64,000 bases of DNA from Anaerolineaceae bacterium (GTDB taxonomy: Bacteria; Chloroflexota; Anaerolineae; Aggregatilineales; Phototrophicaceae): positions 1 through 64,000 of the forward strand of contig WGMX01000044.1 of the NCBI GenBank assembly GCA_016124855.1. The letters run 5' to 3'. Every line of letters starts with the position of its first letter. Positions within the stretch are counted from its first letter, which is position 1. The notes under the pieces are model-generated. The model worked only from the letters and a program-made list of their open reading frames with translations. It did no database searches and had not been told where the DNA came from. Positions 62,390 through 64,000 of this stretch are shown piece by piece. Both the position numbers and the translations under genes were made by a program.

Positions 62390-62402
62390 GCTATTTGGCG
62401 TA
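62387..62402. promoter_or_regulatory. Copper-regulon palindrome, site 9
   Basis: TAAGCTA-TT-TGGCGTA; the right half matches fully and the left matches five of seven positions. It lies 98 bp before the DoxX gene and overlaps the EamA stop. Confidence 0.5.
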
Positions 62403-62499
62403 TCCATCACTAAGCTATACAGCGCTTTAGGTTTCCTCCCAACTGTTCTAAGCTAATGAATAGAGTAACAAGTAGGTAGAAGTGATGAAAGGGGAAATA

Positions 62500-63063
62500 A
62501 TGATGGCACAGCAACCAATGGTCGAAAGATCTATCATTCCAACAACCCTAGCATCTTGGCGGTTAACAGGGATCGGACTCCTGCGTATTGTATTCGGGAT
62601 CATTTGGGCAGTTGATGCTTGGTTCAAATGGCAGCCGGGTTTCATCAATAACTTCATGAACTATCTCAATGATAGCGCCAGCGGTCAGCCGCCTGCTGTC
62701 CAGTCATGGATCAACTTTTGGATGAATACTATCCATGTGAATCCGCAGCCTTTCGCCTATCTGGTGGCAATTGGGGAAACTGCCATCGCTATTGGACTCA
62801 TTTTCGGTATTTTCAGTAATCTGACTAATATTCTCGGTATCTTGTTATCACTAGTGATTTGGTCTACTGCTGAAGGCTTCGGTGGACCATATGAGGCAGG
62901 TTCTACAGACATCGGTTCAGCAATCATTTATGTGCTGGTTTTCGTTGGATTATTTCTGTCATCAGCAGGTCTATATCTTGGACTCGACAAATATCTCACT
63001 CACTGGTTAGGTCGCTTGGGTTTTCTAGCATCAGGCCGTTTGGGAATAACCGATAGAAACTAG
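62500..63063 (+). CDS. DoxX-like membrane protein
   Basis: A 187-residue protein with four membrane segments (RIVFGIIWAVDAWFKW, AIAIGLIFGIFSNLTNIL and others), resembling the DoxX/TQO-small family that works with quinone-linked sulfur or redox enzymes. ATG 62500 has AGGGG upstream. It starts the last operon in the window. Confidence 0.75.
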   Translation: MMAQQPMVERSIIPTTLASWRLTGIGLLRIVFGIIWAVDAWFKWQPGFINNFMNYLNDSASGQPPAVQSWINFWMNTIHVNPQPFAYLVAIGETAIAIGLIFGIFSNLTNILGILLSLVIWSTAEGFGGPYEAGSTDIGSAIIYVLVFVGLFLSSAGLYLGLDKYLTHWLGRLGFLASGRLGITDRN

Positions 63064-63101
63064 GACAAAATCCGCACACTGAGAAGCAGGAGTGGAACAT
63101 C

Positions 63102-63353
63102 ATGCAAACCATTAAGCGTTTTTTACCCGGTCTGGATACGATGGGACTGACCTTGGCTATGTGGATGTGTACCATGCCCCTTATCGCTTTCGTCATTGTG
63201 CCACTGTTTGGAGCACAGGTAGCGATAAGCGTTGCCATAGGGCTATTGATCCTCATGCTCGCATTCTGTTGGTTAAGTTGCATACCAAAGGTTATTGCGG
63301 AGTATAGAGGAAAGCGTACCCCGTCAGATGATTTTTCTGGGAAACAACAATAA
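63102..63353 (+). CDS. Small two-span membrane protein
   Basis: An 83-residue protein with two membrane helices (LAMWMCTMPLIAFVIVPLFGA and VAIGLLILMLAFCWLSC) and a charged tail. No family was recognised. AGGAG lies before ATG 63102. It is probably cotranscribed with the DoxX and HMA genes. Confidence 0.65.
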   Translation: MQTIKRFLPGLDTMGLTLAMWMCTMPLIAFVIVPLFGAQVAISVAIGLLILMLAFCWLSCIPKVIAEYRGKRTPSDDFSGKQQ

Positions 63354-63428
63354 GGTAATTCTAGTGCACAAAACTCGTGCTGAGTTCTCAATGTAGAGGC
63401 AGCAAGTAGTATGTGGGAGAGCGGCAAA

Positions 63429-63752
63429 ATGAGCGAGCATCCTCAACTCATCCAAAAAGTAGCTGATCGTGAGGCACTGCTCCAAGCAGATGCGATTTAT
63501 TTGAGCATCTGGAATATGGACTGCCCCGATTGCGCGACTTGGTTACATAACGGTTTGATACAACTGGAGAGTGTATTAGTGGTCGATGTCTTCTACAAAC
63601 AGGGGGTTGGTATCATCGTTTATTCCTCTGCAATGACGACACCTAATGAACTCCTGAAAGTTGTACAAAAAATCGGTCAGGAGGCGTGTCATCACTATGG
63701 GGCCGAAATTATTGGGCATAGCTCGGCAAAACAAGCGCTTCGTATAGAGTAA
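63429..63752 (+). CDS. HMA-domain protein
   Basis: A 107-residue soluble protein with one HMA domain: IWNMDCPDCATWLHNGL carries C-x2-C. The ATG at 63429 follows GGGAGAG; ATG 63411 has no ribosome site. Related to the HMA protein at 48217, with Asp instead of Gly before the first Cys. Confidence 0.75.
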   Translation: MSEHPQLIQKVADREALLQADAIYLSIWNMDCPDCATWLHNGLIQLESVLVVDVFYKQGVGIIVYSSAMTTPNELLKVVQKIGQEACHHYGAEIIGHSSAKQALRIE

Positions 63753-63785
63753 CAAAAGACAATTTGAAGGAAGATAACCATTATC

Positions 63786-64000
63786 ATGGATGACAAATGC
63801 CACGTAATCCTCTTCGACAAAGAGGTAGTCCTAGAAGAAACCGACCAAGTTCAAGCGATCACCCTTCAGATCACAGGAATGGGGTGTATCCACTGTGCGA
63901 ACCGCGTGCATAACAGCCTCGTTGACCATCTAGGAGTCGTCAAAGCAGAGGTCAGTCACATGACTGGGGCAGCGGAAGTCATCTATATTTCGGCTAAAGT
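63786..64000 (+). CDS. HMA-domain protein, cut by window end
   Basis: The first about 71 residues of another HMA protein (MDDKCHVILF, then ITGMGCIHCANRVHNSL with C-x2-C). It resembles the protein at 48217 including the N-terminal Cys-His-Val. It continues past the window. Confidence 0.78.
   Translation, partial: MDDKCHVILFDKEVVLEETDQVQAITLQITGMGCIHCANRVHNSLVDHLGVVKAEVSHMTGAAEVIYISAK

Overview
The window has about 50% GC and looks like a Chloroflexota (Anaerolineae-type) genome. That placement is an inference from protein flavour: permuted CcdA, YVTN-propeller/copper-oxidase fusion, DUF2085, BlaI/M56 pair. There is no rRNA or ribosomal protein to confirm it. No tRNA, rRNA or CRISPR array was seen.

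Region A (1-20268) is an accessory element, almost wholly transcribed on the minus strand with tight ATGA/TAATG-type junctions. From 5' to 3' it holds a DUF488-like protein, a SLOG-fold protein, a gene split by a group II intron, a very large DNA methylase-helicase fusion, a RepB-like primase and an acidic protein. These are followed by a ubiquitin-like PRTRC cassette (ubiquitin-like protein C, a possible F-like protein, E2-like protein B, E1-like ThiF), several orphans and a PP-loop (PAPS-reductase family) enzyme. A second, unrelated group II intron sits inside the E2-like gene at a position where exact splicing restores the reading frame. An IS1182-type element with perfect 17-bp ends occupies the left edge. 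The gene set suggests a plasmid-derived or integrative element. No integrase or relaxase lies in the window, so its limits are unknown.

Region B (20269-21191) has no gene. It holds a terminator-like hairpin and a 173-bp interrupted palindrome.

Region C (21192-64000) is a copper and extracytoplasmic redox island. It encodes DUF305 and Met-rich proteins, TlpA/DsbA thioredoxins, CcdA transporters, a copper radical oxidase, a BlaI/M56 regulatory pair, a propeller-Met-rich-multicopper oxidase fusion, a MacB-type ABC exporter, an L,D-transpeptidase, and a NarL-type two-component system. It also encodes HMA metallochaperones, a five-gene operon (PCYCGC lipoprotein, CuA cupredoxin, DUF1573, NosR/NapH-like polyferredoxin, CuA cupredoxin-cytochrome c), two P1B copper ATPases (CPC and CPD types), further cupredoxin/DUF2933 genes, EamA and DoxX.

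Nine copies of a 7-2-7 palindrome (ideal form TACGCCA-TT-TGGCGTA) lie 79-157 bp upstream of most of the copper transcription units, including the two-component system. They suggest a single copper regulon. A second operator, TACTAC-N6-GTAGTA, lies before blaI and before the tlpA-ccdA operon. Between 41.7 and 45.9 kb lie fragments of duplicated island genes (histidine kinase, DUF305, DUF2085, L,D-transpeptidase) around a second IS1182-type transposase. The copper island has therefore been rearranged by duplication and deletion.
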